Positions 8,446 through 19,787 are shown, counted from the first letter of the stretch. The stretch is 64,000 nucleotides of DNA from Cohnella herbarum (GCF_012849095.1 NZ_CP051680.1:1116001-1180000), one strand, 5' to 3'. Translations and numbers: made by a program. The notes: generated by a model not told the origin, from the sequence alone.

Positions 8446-9218
8446 ATGCGAATCACGTTTATTGGCACGGGAGATTCAATGGGAACGCCTAGAGTTTATT
8501 GCGAATGTCCGGTATGCATGGAAGCACGCACGACGGGGGGAACCGCCGATTTCGTTCGGCGCTTATGTTGGAGGACGAGGGGCAGACGCCGCTGTTGCTC
8601 GATTGCGGACCGGATTGGCGGGCGCAGATGGAGGGGCTGGGGATTAGACGGATATCCCAAGCACTCTTGACCCATGCGCATTTCGATCATATCGGCGGAT
8701 TGACCGAATGGGCGGACGCATGCCGGTGGAGCGAGGAGACGGCGCGGTTATATGCTCCCGGCGAAGTATTCGCTGAAATACGCTCCCGGTTCCCGTGGAT
8801 CGAAAAACAGCTGGCGATGACCGATAATGACGGGGGCATGATGTATGGCGATTGGAGGATTACGCCATGGAAGGTCAATCACGGAAAAAACGGCAACTCT
8901 TATGCTTATCATTTCGAGAATGCGCTGAGCGGGGTGAAATGGGCTTATTGCTCGGATGCGATTAATCTGACCCCAGCGCAAAAAGAGCCCTTGAACGGGC
9001 TCTCGTTACTGATACTGGGAACGAGCTTCGCGATGGAACCATACCCTATGGATACGCGATCCGTATACGACATGCAAGAAGGGCTTAAGCTTGCGGAAGA
9101 AACGAAGGCCGAACAAGTCGTCTTTACCCATCTGTCTCATGACGTGGACGTTCATAAGGATTACGGGCTCCCGCCAAGCGTTCAGCTCGCCGTGACAGGG
9201 ATGAAGCTCCTTGTTTAA
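8446..9218 (+). pseudogene. MBL-fold hydrolase (PhnP-like), frameshifted in a G run
   Basis: Residues 1-32 (MRITFIGTGDSMGTPRVYCE, then CPVCMEARTTGG) are in one frame. The rest (NRRFRSALMLEDEG, then LLTHAHFDHIGGL) is in another. Adding one G to the G6 run at 8535-8540 would restore a 257-aa protein. The body has the metal-binding HxHxDH motif, an Asp in YCSDA, and a final His in FTHLSHD, as in PhnP/YycJ-like phosphodiesterases. The Cys pair in the N-terminus is typical of PhnP-like zinc-binding members. AAGGAG precedes the ATG. True mutation, phase variation and a sequencing error are all possible. Confidence 0.8.
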
Positions 9219-9874
9219 TCGCGGCTGCGAATGACGAGCAGCAAACCGCTCGTCATATGAATCGTTCCGACCGGAGCTTCCAGCACGTTGCTAATCCCGA
9301 GAGACCATCCGATTCGTAAAGTTGCCTGATGGAGCGGATAGCGAAACCCTTCCAAAGTCACGCCCTCTACCTCGATCGTTAATGGCAATAAAGAAATATA
9401 GGGAAACCGAGGGTTTTGTTCTACCCTCAATTGATCGGTACATAACCGAATTTCGTTATTCTCGTCGATTATGGTAAGGCTGCAGTCCTGTTGATGGGCA
9501 TGCCGTAGCAGATGCACGTTACCTAATCCGTGGTCGAAGCGGGTTCCGAAGGCGCCCAAGAGGACAATTCGCCGGAAACCCCGCTTGATAGCCTGCCGAA
9601 CCGCGAGTTCGGTATCCGTCCAATCTTTGTCAATCGGATCGCAGGTGAACAACTCTATCGCCGTTTCGGAAATACGCTTCATTTGATCCGGAGTGACGGA
9701 GTCGAAATCGCCGAGGGCAAGGTGGGGAGTTACGTTATTTTGAACGAGAAAATCGGCTCCGCGATCGGCACCGATAATATAATCGCCGTCCGACAGCTCA
9801 TCCAAAGCCCATTTCCCTAGCTGACCTCCGGTATATATAAGCGCGCGGGCTTGCATGAGACTCGTATCCGACAT
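9215..9874 (-). CDS. thiN: Thiamine pyrophosphokinase
   Basis: A 219-aa enzyme that transfers pyrophosphate from ATP to thiamine, giving thiamine diphosphate, the cofactor of the E1 enzyme encoded downstream at 12.7-14.9 kb. Signature segments are GADRGADFL, LALGDFDSV, DKDWTDTELAV and GAFGTRFDHGLGNVHLL. An upstream in-frame ATG at 10042 would add 56 residues, but AGGAGG lies before the ATG at 9874, and family members start near YTGG. The last codons overlap the end of the convergent MBL gene by 4 nt. Confidence 0.93.
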   Translation of the reverse strand: MSDTSLMQARALIYTGGQLGKWALDELSDGDYIIGADRGADFLVQNNVTPHLALGDFDSVTPDQMKRISETAIELFTCDPIDKDWTDTELAVRQAIKRGFRRIVLLGAFGTRFDHGLGNVHLLRHAHQQDCSLTIIDENNEIRLCTDQLRVEQNPRFPYISLLPLTIEVEGVTLEGFRYPLHQATLRIGWSLGISNVLEAPVGTIHMTSGLLLVIRSRD

Positions 9875-10067
9875 TTTGCAGGTACCTCCTGAAGTGCTTT
9901 CAAATAGGAAAATCATCTCAATCAGTATAACGGAAAAATACCGTTGCGGAATAGCTAGGCTACCCGCTACAATGAGTAAGAATTCATAGGAATCGACATT
10001 TGTCGCGAGCCATGAGCGGGGTAAACGGTAGTTGGCAGGCATTGTAGCGTACGAAGGAGAGTTTAAG

Positions 10068-10697
10068 TTGGAATGGGACGTATTTCACGTATTTAGTTTG
10101 ATCGGCACGATTGCCTTCGCCGCCAGCGGAGCGATTGTTGCGATGGAAGAGGAATACGACATCTTGGGCGTATTCGTATTAGGTCTTGTTACCGCATTCG
10201 GAGGCGGAGTGATACGTAACCTGCTGATCGGAGTACCCGTTACGACGCTATGGAGCCAGGGCTTGTTTCTGAAAACCGCGGGTATCGCTATTCTTATCGT
10301 CTTCCTCATGCCGATCAAATTAATTCATCATTGGAAAAAGGGCGAGGCCTTCTTCGATGCGATCGGGTTGGCCGCTTTCGCGATTCAAGGCGCATTGTAC
10401 GCCGTCAAGGCGAATCTCCCGCTCAGCGCGGTCATGGTGGCTGCCATGCTCACGGGGATCGGCGGAGGGATGGTCCGGGACATTATGGCCGGCCGCAAAC
10501 CGCTCGTTCTGCGCGACGAAATCTACGCGATGTGGGCAATCGGAGCGGGACTGGCGATCGGGTTGGCCGATCTGCAGAAGCCGTGGGAATTATTCGCGTT
10601 GTTCATGCTCGTCGTCTTGTTCAGGATGTTATCCGTCTACTATAAATGGAAGCTTCCGCGCCGTTCGTTGCGCGGTTCATCAGGAGGTCAGTCATGA
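10068..10697 (+). CDS. TRIC-family cation channel protein (YvgT/UPF0126 type)
   Basis: A 209-aa integral membrane protein with about seven hydrophobic helices and an internal repeat. The TRIC/UPF0126 hallmark GGGxxRD/N occurs twice, as AFGGGVIRNLLIG and GIGGGMVRDIMAG. Bacterial TRIC homologues form trimeric monovalent-cation channels. The TTG start at 10068 is chosen because AAGGAGA lies 7 nt upstream; the ATG at 10032 has no such site. The stop overlaps the next start (ATGA), so it is translationally coupled with the phosphatase gene. Confidence 0.88.
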   Translation: MEWDVFHVFSLIGTIAFAASGAIVAMEEEYDILGVFVLGLVTAFGGGVIRNLLIGVPVTTLWSQGLFLKTAGIAILIVFLMPIKLIHHWKKGEAFFDAIGLAAFAIQGALYAVKANLPLSAVMVAAMLTGIGGGMVRDIMAGRKPLVLRDEIYAMWAIGAGLAIGLADLQKPWELFALFMLVVLFRMLSVYYKWKLPRRSLRGSSGGQS

Positions 10698-11179
10698 GTT
10701 ATTCCGTGCTTTTCGTTTGCTTGGGCAACATTTGCCGTTCGCCGATGGCAGAAGCGGTGTTTCGCGATTTGGTTAAGAAGGAAAACTTAGAGAACGAAAT
10801 ATACGTCGATTCGGCCGGAACCGGAGATTGGCATATCGGGCATCCGCCGCATGAAGGGACACGTAAGCTGCTCGACCGGTATTCGATTTCCTACGATAAT
10901 ATGAGAGCGAGACAGATTGCCGTCGAAGACGGAGGGAATTTCGATCTTATCGTGGCGATGGATACGAAGAACGAACGGGATATTCGGGACAAGCTTGGCG
11001 TGTCTTCTCGCGCTGAGGTTATTCGGTTTCTGTCCTTGCTGCCGGAGAAGGGGATGGAAGACGTACCCGATCCGTATTATTCGGGAAATTTCGAAGAAGT
11101 GTACGAGATGGTCAAGGAAGGTAGCGCGAAGCTGCTCGAGTCGATCAAGGGGAGGCTGAAAGATGGACAATCGGTCTGA
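10694..11179 (+). CDS. Low-molecular-weight protein-tyrosine phosphatase
   Basis: A 161-aa cytoplasmic phosphatase. The P-loop VCLGNICRSPMAEAVF at residues 8-23 contains the catalytic Cys and Arg (CxxxxxRS). The general-acid Asp is in VPDPYYSG near residue 124. AGGAGG precedes the ATG, which overlaps the TRIC stop codon. Relatives (YwlE, YfkJ types) remove phosphate from protein arginine or tyrosine; which of these applies cannot be told here. The next gene overlaps its 3' end by 17 nt. Confidence 0.93.
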   Translation: MSYSVLFVCLGNICRSPMAEAVFRDLVKKENLENEIYVDSAGTGDWHIGHPPHEGTRKLLDRYSISYDNMRARQIAVEDGGNFDLIVAMDTKNERDIRDKLGVSSRAEVIRFLSLLPEKGMEDVPDPYYSGNFEEVYEMVKEGSAKLLESIKGRLKDGQSV

Positions 11180-11693
11180 TCAATCGGAGAGTAGCCCTTC
11201 CGCGCCGTTGCCCGTGTCCTTTAAGAACATCAGACTTGTCACGCAAGAGGAACTTACCCGACGTTCGGAGCCGGTAAAAACGTTGCAAGAGGATAAGACG
11301 GAGCTATACCGGGTCATCAAAGATACGGAAACCGGAGAACATTATTTGCATTACGCGGTTTATCATATTCATGTGGCAGGCGGCGGCGCGGAGGAAGAGT
11401 ACCATCATTTACTTCCGCTAGAGCATGATGACGTGATCGCGCTCGCGCTTGGCGCGCCGCTTATCGAATATCCGACACAGTGGGACCGTTCTTACCTTCG
11501 CAACGGACCCCATGGAGGATTCGTCTGGTACGATCCGAACGGAGCTATCGAGGACGAGACGGACTATGCGAAGACGGAAGCTTTCGTTCGGGAACAATTG
11601 TTGGCCTTTCGCGAACAAGGATCCCGTAGCGAGGAGGATGTAAAGCGTCTGCTTGATAGGATGGACAAGCATCTTCCTCCTCGTACGGAGTAA
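11163..11693 (+). CDS. Conserved hypothetical protein, phosphatase operon
   Basis: A 176-aa soluble, acidic protein of unknown function. It starts within the last 17 nt of the phosphatase gene, with GGGGAGG inside that gene as ribosome binding site, so the TRIC-phosphatase-hypothetical trio is one operon. Notable segments are a His-rich stretch (HYLHYAVYHIHVAGGG, then EEEYHHLLPL) and a charged C-terminal helix. There are no membrane segments or signal peptide. I recognise no family. Confidence 0.75.
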   Translation: MDNRSDQSESSPSAPLPVSFKNIRLVTQEELTRRSEPVKTLQEDKTELYRVIKDTETGEHYLHYAVYHIHVAGGGAEEEYHHLLPLEHDDVIALALGAPLIEYPTQWDRSYLRNGPHGGFVWYDPNGAIEDETDYAKTEAFVREQLLAFREQGSRSEEDVKRLLDRMDKHLPPRTE

Positions 11694-11706
11694 GGTTGAT
11701 GCACGA

Positions 11707-12459
11707 TTAGGATTCGAACAGAGGCGTTGGTCCGAGAAAAGCGGCCAGCGCTTCCGGTATTTCGTTTTGCCAGAACCCCCACTTATGTTCCCCGTCTTTT
11801 TCTAGGTATCTCAGCTTAGCCCCTTTTTGTTCAAGCCGTCGTACGGCCTCCCGATTTAATGCTACGAAGTCGTAAGTTCCGCTATCGGTCGTGTATTCGT
11901 TTTCTTGCAGACCAACCAACATCCAAAGGGTTAAGTGGTCTAATGTAGAAGCTTGATCGATTTGCGCGATATAAGTTTCGTAGTAGGCTCCGGAGAGCGA
12001 GATGATCCGGTTAAATAACGATGGATAAGCGAGCGCTAGCGATAATGAAACGGCACCTCCCAAAGAGTCTCCGATCAGAATTCTCTGCCCGGGGACGTCG
12101 CGGACGGGATAATGAGATTCAACCCAAGGAATGAGTTCGTCCGCGAAAAAACGGGTATATAGAGAGAAACGGTCGCCATCCGGCGTATACTCCGAAGTAC
12201 GCAGCTTCTTGTCCACATCGACGCCGACGATGATGAACGGCTCCCAGTCTTCTTCCAGGATTAGGCGCTGGGAATGAGTGGCAATGCGTCCGAAATTGAA
12301 AAAATCTTCACCGTCCTGGCAATAAACGACAGGATAACTGATCCATTGTTGAAAACCGGGCGGTAAATATACGCGAATCGTGCGGTTTCCTTCCGGTAAT
12401 AATTCGCTTGGTATTTCATGTTTATGGATCGTTCTTTTGTATAACGGATTGTCGCTCAT
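11707..12459 (-). CDS. Alpha/beta-hydrolase, enterochelin-esterase/esterase D-like
   Basis: A 250-aa cytoplasmic hydrolase with the fold of the putative-esterase family. It has a beta-sandwich-like N-terminus (RTIRVYLPPGFQQW), a nucleophile elbow GDSLGGAVSL with the catalytic Ser, and a C-terminal His in DGEHKWGFWQNEIPEAL. The acid is probably an Asp/Glu in the MLVGLQENEY region. Relatives hydrolyse siderophore or other carboxyl esters; the substrate here is unknown. AAGGAGG lies 9 nt before the ATG. It diverges from the pdh operon. Confidence 0.85.
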   Translation of the reverse strand: MSDNPLYKRTIHKHEIPSELLPEGNRTIRVYLPPGFQQWISYPVVYCQDGEDFFNFGRIATHSQRLILEEDWEPFIIVGVDVDKKLRTSEYTPDGDRFSLYTRFFADELIPWVESHYPVRDVPGQRILIGDSLGGAVSLSLALAYPSLFNRIISLSGAYYETYIAQIDQASTLDHLTLWMLVGLQENEYTTDSGTYDFVALNREAVRRLEQKGAKLRYLEKDGEHKWGFWQNEIPEALAAFLGPTPLFES

Positions 12460-12532
12460 CGGACAAACCTCCTTGATAGGTATGGGAAATCACGGGCATG
12501 GGCAAACCAATTGAAGACTGAAGCGGATCGAG

Positions 12533-12551
12533 TGTATTACACTGTATTACA
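12533..12551. repeat. Tandem TGTATTACA motif upstream of pdh
   Basis: TGTATTACA occurs at 12533-12541 and again at 12543-12551, one helical turn (10 bp) apart, in the 245-bp region shared by the esterase gene and the pdh operon. It is a candidate regulator-binding site; no known regulator is recognised. Confidence 0.4.
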
Positions 12552-12624
12552 ATAATGACATTCCTGTTATACAAACATGATTGTGGCAAAAGCTATATAA
12601 ATAAAGGATTTTTCGAGTTTTTCT

Positions 12625-12654
12625 TTGACCAAATCACTTAAACAGGGATATAAT
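12625..12654 (+). promoter_or_regulatory. SigA-type promoter of the pdhABCD operon
   Basis: TTGACC (12625-12630), an 18-nt spacer and a perfect TATAAT (12649-12654), about 50 nt upstream of the pdhA start. No attenuator hairpin is apparent in the short leader. Confidence 0.75.
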
Positions 12655-12656
12655 AA

Positions 12657-13808
<1,152 letters not shown>

Positions 13809-13883
13809 ATCTACGAGTCGACTGGCGGGCGACGATCGATCGCTTACGCTACAGATCGCTCTTGGCGAGGAGAGTTTAGCAGC

Positions 13884-14861
13884 ATGGCTCAAATGAATAT
13901 GAAAGAAGCGATTCGCGACGCAATGCGCGTTGAGCTTAAACGCGATCCTAACGTCATTCTATTCGGAGAAGACGTCGGTAAAGTCGGCGGCGTATTCCGC
14001 GCGACGGAAGGATTGCAAGCAGAGTTCGGAGAAACGCGCGTATTCGATACGCCGCTCGCGGAATCCGCGATCGGCGGTCTGGCGGTCGGACTCGGAACGC
14101 AAGGCTTTCGTCCGATTGCCGAAATTCAGTTCGTAGGCTTTATCTATGAAGCATTGGATCAAATGTTCGTACAAGCGGCTCGGATGCGTTATCGTTCCGG
14201 CGGACGTTACCATTCTCCGATCGTATTCCGTACACCTTTCGGCGGCGGAGTTAAAGCGGCGGAGTTGCACACGGATTCTCTCGAAGGCTTGGCGATCCAA
14301 ACCCCGGGAATCAAAGTCGTAATCCCTTCCAATCCATACGATGCCAAAGGTCTTATGATCTCTGCTATTCGCGATAACGATCCTGTATTTTTCATGGAGC
14401 ATTTGAACTTGTACCATGCTTTCCGCGACGAAGTTCCGGAAGGCGAGTATACGGTGCCGATCGGCAAAGCGAAAGTCGTTCGCGAGGGTAAAGACATCAC
14501 GATCTTGAGCTATGGCTTGATGGTGCATACTTCGCTGAAGGCTGCGGACGAGCTCGAGAAAAACGGCATTTCCGCCGAAGTTATCGATCTGCGTACGCTA
14601 TTACCGTTAGATATCGATACGATCGTCGCATCGATTCAGAAGACGAACCGGGCAATCGTCGTTCAGGAAGCGCAAAAGACTTCCGGAGCGGCAGCGGAAA
14701 TCATTGCCCAAATCAACGAGAAAGCAATTCTGCACTTGGAAGCACCCGTGCTTCGTTGCGCAGGTCCTGATACGGTGTATCCATTCGCGCAAATCGAGGA
14801 TGCTTGGTTGCCGTCGGTCGCGCGTATCGTGAAAACCGCAAATCAGGTTCTTCAGTTCTAA
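13884..14861 (+). CDS. pdhB: Pyruvate dehydrogenase E1 component, beta subunit
   Basis: A 325-aa partner of PdhA in the E1 heterotetramer, full length for the family. It begins [18 protein letters not shown] and shows the [16 protein letters not shown] segment, the EIQFVGF strand and [11 protein letters not shown], all typical of the E1-beta pyrimidine-binding domain. The C-terminal transketolase domain has [20 protein letters not shown] precedes the start. It is separated from pdhA by 75 bp that holds no obvious promoter or terminator. Confidence 0.97.
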   Translation: MAQMNMKEAIRDAMRVELKRDPNVILFGEDVGKVGGVFRATEGLQAEFGETRVFDTPLAESAIGGLAVGLGTQGFRPIAEIQFVGFIYEALDQMFVQAARMRYRSGGRYHSPIVFRTPFGGGVKAAELHTDSLEGLAIQTPGIKVVIPSNPYDAKGLMISAIRDNDPVFFMEHLNLYHAFRDEVPEGEYTVPIGKAKVVREGKDITILSYGLMVHTSLKAADELEKNGISAEVIDLRTLLPLDIDTIVASIQKTNRAIVVQEAQKTSGAAAEIIAQINEKAILHLEAPVLRCAGPDTVYPFAQIEDAWLPSVARIVKTANQVLQF

Positions 14862-14877
14862 TTGAGGAGGGTTCCGT

Positions 14878-16236
14878 GTGACTAGATTCGAATATCGGTT
14901 CCCGGAGCTCGGCGAAGGGCTGCATGAAGGCGAAATCGTCAAGATGCATATCGCGCCGGGACAGACGGTAACAGACGAAGATATTATTATGGAAGTACAG
15001 AACGACAAAGCGATCGTAGAAGTTCCTTGCCCGGTTAACGGCAAGGTCGTCGAAGTGCGCGCCAAAGACGGACAGGTTATGCACGTAGGCGAAGTCGTCG
15101 CGATCATCGAAGCGGAAGGCGACGTTCCGGATCAAGGACCTTCAACCGAATCGCATGCCGAAGCGGCTGGCGGCGCAAGCGGCAACAGCGCAACGGGCGG
15201 AGCGGATACGCAAGGCCAACCGGCGCAACAATCGGCGGTCGAAGCACCGGCTGAGACGCCAGCTGCTGCCCCTGTTGCAGCGCCTGCGGCTCCATCGTCC
15301 GGCGGAGGATTGGTTCTTGCCACTCCTAGCGTTCGGAAGTTTGCTCGCGAGAAGGGCGTAGCGATATCCGAAGTAGCCGGCAGCGGCAAGAACGGACGTA
15401 TCACTCGGGACGACGTGCTCGGATTCGCTTCCGGCGGAGCGCCGAAAGCAGCCGAAGCGGCTTCCGCGTCGGAGGCTAACGCTGCTGCTCCCGTTAGCGC
15501 GGCTCCGAAAGCTGCCGCGTCCGTTAGCGGACCGGGCGTCGAAGAGCGCGTTCCGTTCAAAGGCATCCGCAAAGCGATTGCCAATGCGATGGTTAAATCC
15601 GTCTATACGGCTCCGCACGTGACGCTTATGGACGAAGTCGACGTTTCGGGTCTCGTAGCTCTTCGCACGAAAGCTAAACCCGTAGCCGAGAAGAAGGGTG
15701 TCAAGCTGACGTATTTGCCGTTTATCGTTAAGGCGCTGGTGGCGGCTTGCCGCGAATTCCCGGCGATGAACGCGATGATCGACGAAGCGGCTAACGAGAT
15801 CGTCTACAAGAAATACTACAATATCGGTATCGCTACCGACACGGACAACGGCTTGATCGTTCCGGTGATCTTCGATGCGGATCGCAAGAACGTTTGGTCC
15901 GTCGCGAATGAAATCCGCGATCTTGCAACCCGCGGTCGCGATGGCAAATTAACCGCGGCCGAGCTTAAAGGCAGCACGATCTCGATTACGAACATCGGAT
16001 CTGCCGGAGGCATGTTCTTCACGCCGGTTATTAACTTCCCGGAGGTCGCTATCCTCGGAACGGGACGCATTACCGAGAAAGCGGTCGTCAAGAACGGCGA
16101 AATCGTTGCCGCTCCCGTAATGGCCTTGTCGTTAAGCTTTGACCACCGTATCATCGACGGCGCTACGGCGCAAAATTTCTTAAATTACATTAAACAGCTG
16201 CTCAGCGATCCTGAACTGCTTGTTATGGAGGTGTAA
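14878..16236 (+). CDS. pdhC: Dihydrolipoamide acetyltransferase (E2) of pyruvate dehydrogenase
   Basis: A 452-aa core subunit of the complex. It has a single lipoyl domain at residues 1-80 with the lipoylated Lys in [11 protein letters not shown], then an Ala/Pro/Gly-rich flexible linker. A peripheral-subunit-binding domain follows near 145-182 ([12 protein letters not shown], then [13 protein letters not shown]), then a second Ala-rich linker. The C-terminal acetyltransferase domain carries the active-site block [16 protein letters not shown]. The start is GTG at 14878 with GAGGAGG 7 nt upstream. The linker length and single lipoyl domain fit Bacillus-type E2. Confidence 0.97.
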   Translation: MTRFEYRFPELGEGLHEGEIVKMHIAPGQTVTDEDIIMEVQNDKAIVEVPCPVNGKVVEVRAKDGQVMHVGEVVAIIEAEGDVPDQGPSTESHAEAAGGASGNSATGGADTQGQPAQQSAVEAPAETPAAAPVAAPAAPSSGGGLVLATPSVRKFAREKGVAISEVAGSGKNGRITRDDVLGFASGGAPKAAEAASASEANAAAPVSAAPKAAASVSGPGVEERVPFKGIRKAIANAMVKSVYTAPHVTLMDEVDVSGLVALRTKAKPVAEKKGVKLTYLPFIVKALVAACREFPAMNAMIDEAANEIVYKKYYNIGIATDTDNGLIVPVIFDADRKNVWSVANEIRDLATRGRDGKLTAAELKGSTISITNIGSAGGMFFTPVINFPEVAILGTGRITEKAVVKNGEIVAAPVMALSLSFDHRIIDGATAQNFLNYIKQLLSDPELLVMEV

Positions 16237-16239
16237 TCC

Positions 16240-17661
16240 ATGGTCGTAGGGGACGCTTCTCTAGATATCGACTTGTTAGTCGTCGGCGCCGGACCTGGCG
16301 GTTACGTAGCCGCGATTCGTGCCGCGCAATTAGGACAGAAAGTCATCATCGCGGATAAAGCCAAGTTCGGCGGAGTTTGCTTGAACGTCGGTTGTATCCC
16401 ATCCAAAGCTCTGATCAACTCCGCTCATCATTACGAATCGATGCTTCATGCTTCCGATTTCGGATTGTCCGCGGAGAAAGTCAGCGTGGATTTCGGTAAA
16501 GTGCAGGAGTACAAAACTTCCGTCGTTAACAAAATGACGGGCGGCGTGGAAATGCTGCTGAAAGCGAACAAGGTCGAAATGTTCAACGGCGAAGTGATGT
16601 TCATCAACGAGAACGAAGCTCGTTTGTTCAATGACCAAGAAGCGCCTCGTTACCGTTTCAAGAATTGCATCATCGCGACCGGATCCCGTCCGATCGAGTT
16701 GAAGCCTTTCCCGTTCGGCGGCCGTATCTTGTCTTCGACCGAGGCGCTCAGCTTGCCTGAATTGCCGAAGAGCCTGATCGTCATCGGCGGCGGATACATC
16801 GGCATCGAGCTTGGTCAGATGTATTCCAAATTCGGAACGAAAGTAACCGTGCTGGAAGGCGCGGATACGATTCTTCCGGGCTTCGACAAAGACATGAGCC
16901 AGCTTGTCGTGAAGAAGTTGAAGAAGTCCAACGTGGACATCGTGAACGGAGCGCTCGCCAAGGGCGCGGAACAAACCGACAAAGAAGTTACCGTAACGTA
17001 CGAAGTCGGCGGAGAGCAGAAGTCGGTTACGGCCGATTACTTGCTCGTGACCGTCGGTCGCCGTCCGAATACGGACGGAGAGCTTGGTTTGGAACTGATC
17101 GGCGTTAAAGTCGGCGAGAGAGGCCTGATCGAGGTCGACGATCAATGTCGCACCAACATCAAGCACATCTTCGCGATCGGCGATATCGTTCCTGGAGCTG
17201 CTCTAGCGCACAAAGCTTCTTACGAAGCGAAAGTCGCCGCCGAAGCGATTGCCGGATTGCCGTCCAAAGTCGATTACAAGTGCATTCCTGCCGTTGCTTT
17301 CTCGGATCCGGAATGCGCAAGCGTCGGTTACACGGAAAAAGAAGCGAAGGAAAAAGGGCTTAAAGTGAAGTCCAGCAAGTTCCCGTTCGGCGGCAACGGT
17401 CGCGCGGTAACTCTGAACGGCGCGGACGGCTTCCTGAAGCTCATTCACGACGTAGATACCGGCTTAGTGCTCGGCGCGCAAATCGCCGGCGTAGAAGCAT
17501 CCAATATGATCGCCGAGCTAGGACTCGCTATCGAAATGGGCGCAACGATCGAGGATATCGCATTGACGATTCATGCGCATCCGACATTGGCCGAGATTAC
17601 GATGGATGCGGCCGAGCTTGCCATGGGTCACCCGATCCACACTTTGGCTCCTAAATCTTAA
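16240..17661 (+). CDS. pdhD: Dihydrolipoamide dehydrogenase (E3)
   Basis: A 473-aa FAD/NAD flavoenzyme that reoxidises the dihydrolipoyl arm of E2. It shows the FAD motif [19 protein letters not shown], the redox-active disulfide [12 protein letters not shown], the NAD motif [13 protein letters not shown], and the second FAD motif [11 protein letters not shown]. The C-terminal catalytic His-Glu is in [14 protein letters not shown]. It starts 3 nt after the pdhC stop with GGAGGTG inside pdhC. It is the last gene of the operon and may also serve other lipoyl complexes. Confidence 0.97.
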   Translation: MVVGDASLDIDLLVVGAGPGGYVAAIRAAQLGQKVIIADKAKFGGVCLNVGCIPSKALINSAHHYESMLHASDFGLSAEKVSVDFGKVQEYKTSVVNKMTGGVEMLLKANKVEMFNGEVMFINENEARLFNDQEAPRYRFKNCIIATGSRPIELKPFPFGGRILSSTEALSLPELPKSLIVIGGGYIGIELGQMYSKFGTKVTVLEGADTILPGFDKDMSQLVVKKLKKSNVDIVNGALAKGAEQTDKEVTVTYEVGGEQKSVTADYLLVTVGRRPNTDGELGLELIGVKVGERGLIEVDDQCRTNIKHIFAIGDIVPGAALAHKASYEAKVAAEAIAGLPSKVDYKCIPAVAFSDPECASVGYTEKEAKEKGLKVKSSKFPFGGNGRAVTLNGADGFLKLIHDVDTGLVLGAQIAGVEASNMIAELGLAIEMGATIEDIALTIHAHPTLAEITMDAAELAMGHPIHTLAPKS

Positions 17662-17674
17662 GCGATTAACATAG

Positions 17675-17728
17675 AACCTTTATGAAGGGAAGGCTTCTCG
17701 CGCTGCGCGAAGCTCCTTCATAAAGGTT
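17675..17728 (+). terminator. Hairpin terminator after pdhD
   Basis: A perfect 14-bp outer stem (17675-17688 with 17715-17728) with a smaller inner stem-loop. It is followed only by a short interrupted T-run (TATTTCAT), so read-through into the thioesterase gene is possible. Confidence 0.6.
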
Positions 17729-17775
17729 TATTTCATATGATTAAAGAGTGGCATTCGCCAAAGGAGAGATGGCTT

Positions 17776-18267
17776 ATGAGCGAGGAAGCAAGACCGGTCA
17801 GCCGATCGCGGTCGATTATGACGGAACTCGTCTTCCCGACGGATACGAACCATCATGGGACGATGTTCGGCGGAACGTTAATGAAATACATCGATAAAAT
17901 TTCCGCGATCTCCGCGATGAGACATTGCGGCAAACCCGTCGTTACGGCTTCCACGGATAGCCTCGATTTTCTGGCGCCGATCCGAATGGGGGAAGCCGTG
18001 GAATTGGAAGCGTTCGTTACCTCGACGAACCGCAGTTCCATGGAGGTATACGTGGTCGTTCGGGCGGAAAACCTGTTCACGCGCGACCGAAGGGTGACCT
18101 GCACGGCCTTCTCCACGTTCGTAGCGGTAGACGAGAATGGCAAACCGGTTCCCGTACCGCCTGTAATCCCCGATAACGAAGCGGAGCGGAAGCTATTCGA
18201 CAGCGCGCCCGAGCGTTACGAACAACGCAAGAAAAGGCGGTCCCAGCGGTTCTCGTCGACAGAGTGA
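17776..18267 (+). CDS. Acyl-CoA thioesterase, hot-dog fold (YkhA-like)
   Basis: A 163-aa hot-dog-fold thioesterase that splits acyl-CoA to free acid and CoA. The family signature is [19 protein letters not shown] followed by [16 protein letters not shown], with the catalytic Asp in the DTNHHGT block. It has an internal [14 protein letters not shown] strand-helix. The ATG at 17776 has GGAGAG 7 nt upstream; an in-frame ATG at 17737 lacks a site. The charged tail ([11 protein letters not shown]) is a lineage feature. The substrate chain length is unknown. Confidence 0.92.
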   Translation: MSEEARPVSRSRSIMTELVFPTDTNHHGTMFGGTLMKYIDKISAISAMRHCGKPVVTASTDSLDFLAPIRMGEAVELEAFVTSTNRSSMEVYVVVRAENLFTRDRRVTCTAFSTFVAVDENGKPVPVPPVIPDNEAERKLFDSAPERYEQRKKRRSQRFSSTE

Positions 18268-18319
18268 CAAGCCGGATGGTACAATAAACAACAAAATCCT
18301 ACGTCGAGGTGTGTTTTCC

Positions 18320-19114
18320 TTGCGCAATTATTTAGATTTACTTCAAGATGTGTTGGACAACGGCACGTCAAAAGGAGACCGGACGGGTACGGGGACGTTA
18401 TCCGTATTCGGCAGGCAATTGAGGTTCGACTTATCGGAAGGATTTCCGCTTGTCACTACTAAAAGAATCCATCTGAAATCGGTCGTACACGAGCTGTTGT
18501 GGTTTCTGAGAGGCGATACGAATATTCATTATCTGAAAGAGCACGGAGTGCGGATATGGGACGAGTGGGCCGACGAGAACGGAGATTTAGGTCCCGTATA
18601 CGGCTCGCAATGGCGTGCTTGGGAAACTCCGGACGGCCGAGTCATTGATCAGATTCAGCAGGTCGTGGACGGGATTAAAAATAATCCGAATTCCCGGAGG
18701 CATCTCGTTAGCGCGTGGAACGTCGCGGTCATCGATGAAATGAAGCTTCCCCCTTGCCATTTCGTATTCCAGTTTTATGTCGCGGACGGCAAACTGTCGT
18801 GCATGCTTACGATGCGTTCCGTCGATACGTTCCTAGGGCTACCGTTTAATATCGCTTCGTATGCCTTGTTAACCCATATGATCGCCCAGCAATGCGGCCT
18901 GGAAGTCGGAGAATTCGTCTGGTCCGGCGGAGACGTCCACATCTACAGCAATCATCTGGAGCAGGTGAAGCTGCAATTAACGCGGGATCCGCTTCCGTTG
19001 CCTCAACTGAATATTGTACGTAAGCCCGACTCCATCTTCGATTATAAGTTCGAGGATTTCGAATTCGTCGGTTACGAGCATCATCCGGGAATTAAGGCTC
19101 CGGTAGCCGTTTAA
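18320..19114 (+). CDS. thyA: Thymidylate synthase
   Basis: A 264-aa enzyme converting dUMP and methylene-tetrahydrofolate to dTMP and dihydrofolate. The start is TTG at 18320 (GAGGTG 8 nt upstream). With it, the protein begins (M)[14 protein letters not shown], in register with the E. coli enzyme and of equal length. The key blocks are [14 protein letters not shown], the catalytic Cys in [29 protein letters not shown] and [15 protein letters not shown]. It lies directly upstream of the dihydrofolate reductase gene, the classic pairing that recycles the folate product. Confidence 0.97.
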   Translation: MRNYLDLLQDVLDNGTSKGDRTGTGTLSVFGRQLRFDLSEGFPLVTTKRIHLKSVVHELLWFLRGDTNIHYLKEHGVRIWDEWADENGDLGPVYGSQWRAWETPDGRVIDQIQQVVDGIKNNPNSRRHLVSAWNVAVIDEMKLPPCHFVFQFYVADGKLSCMLTMRSVDTFLGLPFNIASYALLTHMIAQQCGLEVGEFVWSGGDVHIYSNHLEQVKLQLTRDPLPLPQLNIVRKPDSIFDYKFEDFEFVGYEHHPGIKAPVAV

Positions 19115-19172
19115 TTGATATTTCCGATAGTTAAATGCGCAATGAACAATTTGCGGACGAGGAGGGCGACAA

Positions 19173-19664
19173 ATGACCATTACTTTAATAGCGGCGGTTG
19201 CCTCCAACGGGGTAATAGGCAACAATAACGAATTGATATGGCGCTTGCCTGCCGACATGAAATATTTCAGGCAACATACGATCGGCAAACCGGTTTTAAT
19301 GGGCCGTAAAACCTTTGAATCATTAGGGAAACCCTTGAAAGACCGGACTAACGTCATCTTGTCGCGGACGCTCCAAGAAGCTCCGGAAGGCTGCGAGCTG
19401 GTCAGAACGATTCCCGAAGCCATCGCCAAATACGGCGAGGACGAGTTAATGGTCATCGGCGGCGGGGATATCTATAAACAGGCGCTTGGAATCGCGGATC
19501 GATTGCAATTGACGGAGATTGCCCAGGATTTCGAAGGGGATACTTATTTTCCTTTTTTCGACCGTGAGGAATGGAAGCTCGTCTCTCGGGAAGTGGGAAC
19601 GCAAGACGATAAAAACCTTCTGCCCTTTGCATTTTGCGTCTATGAACGGGCAATTGCGAAATAG
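19173..19664 (+). CDS. folA: Dihydrofolate reductase
   Basis: A 163-aa NADPH-dependent reductase that regenerates tetrahydrofolate from the dihydrofolate made by ThyA. It has the family core: IAAVASNGVIGNNNELIWRL with the folate-binding W, the catalytic acidic residue replaced in position by the PADMKYF segment, GRKTFESLGKPL, and VIGGGDIYKQAL for NADPH binding. AGGAGG precedes the ATG. It lies 58 bp after thyA with no terminator, so they are probably cotranscribed. The size matches chromosomal bacterial enzymes. Confidence 0.95.
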   Translation: MTITLIAAVASNGVIGNNNELIWRLPADMKYFRQHTIGKPVLMGRKTFESLGKPLKDRTNVILSRTLQEAPEGCELVRTIPEAIAKYGEDELMVIGGGDIYKQALGIADRLQLTEIAQDFEGDTYFPFFDREEWKLVSREVGTQDDKNLLPFAFCVYERAIAK

Positions 19665-19787
19665 TACAAACAATATTACGGATAATCCATTCTGACTGCA
19701 TGTTTCTTTTGATAGGATGTTCTATCATCGACAACAAATGTTGCAAAGACGCACAAGCGAAGAAACCGACAGATGGAGGAAAAGAAG

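Noticed and set aside
19665..19787. Riboswitch or T-box leader before gltD
   Set aside because: The 120-bp gap shows no conserved T-box or riboswitch core and no terminator-antiterminator pair.
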